NCBI GenBank assembly: GCA_021785115.1
Contig: JAJYGO010000498.1
Span: 1 to 26,907, forward strand
Reading direction: 5' to 3'
Source of the DNA: Chloroflexota bacterium
GTDB lineage: Bacteria > Chloroflexota > Limnocylindria > Limnocylindrales > CSP1-4
DNA: 26,907 bases
Shown piece after piece: positions 25,791-26,907 of this stretch. The notes below the pieces were generated by a model that worked only from the letters and a program-made list of their open reading frames with translations, made no database searches and was not told the origin of the DNA. The number at the start of each line of letters is the position of its first letter. Position 1 is the stretch's first letter. Position numbers and translations under genes: made by a program.

Positions 25791-26907
25791 GTGACCTCGT
25801 CGCAGACAGACCACCCGGCGTCGGCCGGGCCGCGGAACGTGCTCCTGGTGGCGCGCCGGGAGATCCTCGCGAGGCTGCGCTCGCGGGTCTTCGCGGTGGG
25901 CACCGTCGTGATGGTGCTCCTCGTGGCCGGCGGCATCCTCGCGGCTTCCTACCTGCACGCCGGGACCGCCAGCCAGCCCCCAGCCGTGCACGTCGGGTTC
26001 ACCGGCGGATCGCAGGCCCTGGCGCCGTCGTTCCGATCGGTCGCCGCGGCGCTCGGGGAGACGGTCACGGTCAGCGCCGTCCCGGATGCCGGCACCGGCA
26101 GGGCGCAGGTCCGGGCCGGCACGCTCGACCTGGCGGTGAGCGGGTCGGCCACGGCACCCACGGCCGTGGCGGCCGAGGGCCTCCCTGCGATGGCGGAGAT
26201 CGCGCTCGATGCGGCGGCCCAGGACGCCCGGCTCGCCGCAGCCGGGCTTCCGCCAGCAGCCATCGCGTCGGTGATGGCGGGCGTCCCGGTTGAGCACATC
26301 CAGCCGGCCGGCACGTCGAGCCCGGTCGACCAGAGCGTGTTCGCCGGCCTGGTCGTGGCGATCCTCCTCTTCGTCTCCATCGAGATGTACGGCATCCAGG
26401 TCGCCCAGGGCGTGGTCGAGGAGAAGGCGACCCGGATCATGAAGATCCTCCTCGCGACCGTCCGCCCGGCCGAGCTGCTGGGAGGCAAGATCGTGGGCAT
26501 CGGTCTCGTCGGCCTCCTGCAGCTCGCCATCGTGGCCGCCTCGGGGCTCCTCGCAGGCAGCCTCACCCACCGCCTCTCGATCCCGGCACTCGGCGTCGTG
26601 GAGGTCGCGACGTACCTCACCTGGTTCCTGCTGGGCTTCCTCCTGTACGCGGCCGCCTACGCCTCGGTGGCCGCGCTCGTCTCCCGGCAGGAGGAGGTCC
26701 AGGGCGCGACCGCCCCGGTCACCGTCGTGTTCGCCGGGTGCTACATCGCCATGTTCTTCGCCCTGTCGGATCCGTCGGGCACCTGGGTCACGGTGCTCTC
26801 GATCCTGCCGCCGGCAGCACCGATCCTCATGTCGATGCGGATCGCGGAGGGTGCCGCGGTGCCGTGGCAGGTCGGGCTCGCGATGGCGCTGACCGTGATC
26901 ACGATCG
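25791..26907 (+). CDS. ABC-2 type permease (NatB-like), second copy, 3' end outside the window
   Basis: 372 residues are visible. GTG 25791 has GGGGAGG seven nt upstream. The protein follows the first permease closely: LLVARREILARLRSRVF, the VGFTGGSQAL of the outside domain, a GRAQVRAGTLDLAVSG stretch, QVAQGVVEEKATRIMKILLA, SRQEEVQGATAPV and ILPPAAPILM are all shared with small changes. Its first 20 residues differ from those of the first copy. The two permeases may form a heterodimer with one ATPase type, or be separate exporters after duplication; another ATPase could lie beyond the window. Confidence 0.92.
   Translation, partial: MTSSQTDHPASAGPRNVLLVARREILARLRSRVFAVGTVVMVLLVAGGILAASYLHAGTASQPPAVHVGFTGGSQALAPSFRSVAAALGETVTVSAVPDAGTGRAQVRAGTLDLAVSGSATAPTAVAAEGLPAMAEIALDAAAQDARLAAAGLPPAAIASVMAGVPVEHIQPAGTSSPVDQSVFAGLVVAILLFVSIEMYGIQVAQGVVEEKATRIMKILLATVRPAELLGGKIVGIGLVGLLQLAIVAASGLLAGSLTHRLSIPALGVVEVATYLTWFLLGFLLYAAAYASVAALVSRQEEVQGATAPVTVVFAGCYIAMFFALSDPSGTWVTVLSILPPAAPILMSMRIAEGAAVPWQVGLAMALTVITI

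Overview
This is a very GC-rich, gene-dense bacterial chromosome segment, most likely from a free-living or soil/freshwater bacterium of the Chloroflexota (Limnocylindria-like) or Actinomycetota. The reasons are extreme G/C codon bias, GTG/TTG starts, a dnaG-rpoD pair, many secreted or lipid-anchored proteins, an ECF sigma factor with a beta-propeller anti-sigma, and an SPFH-RHH-ABC cluster. No single marker settles the phylum.

Region 1 (1-3216, minus strand) is the macromolecular-synthesis operon: dnaG primase followed 2 nt later by rpoD, which runs off the left edge. A 600-bp divergent spacer carries a cluster of TGTCAAG sites, two of them perfect palindromes, around a good minus-strand promoter. 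Region 2 (3816-8433, plus) encodes two secreted hydrolases: a HAD acid phosphatase and an 1109-aa modular LTD/OB/EEP/PxKF nuclease, closed by a clear intrinsic terminator. Together they could release phosphate from extracellular DNA. Region 3 (8581-12772, plus) has a GGDEF-domain protein with an unusual helical N-terminal domain, then a two-gene operon of a membrane-anchored alpha/beta hydrolase and a LysM + HAF-repeat lipoprotein.

Region 4 (13320-16983) holds an ECF sigma factor overlapping a single-pass membrane partner with six Asp-box repeats, a frameshifted methyltransferase remnant on the minus strand, and lysA (diaminopimelate decarboxylase). A 21-bp tandem repeat separates lysA from the convergent response regulator. 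Region 5 (17080-20423) is a split two-component system: a NarL-type regulator on the minus strand, divergent from a bactofilin-like membrane protein and a HisKA_3 kinase.

Region 6 (20514-26907, plus) is the most interesting block. An SPFH/band-7 protein, a ribbon-helix-helix protein, an ABC ATPase and a lipoprotein of unknown function lie in overlapping or tight order. They are followed by two paralogous ABC-2/NatB-like permeases with two tiny membrane proteins between them. The lipoprotein gene begins with about 24 codons copied from the 5' end of the permease that follows it, so it appears to have been inserted between ATPase and permease while keeping the ATGA translational coupling. The second permease runs off the right edge.
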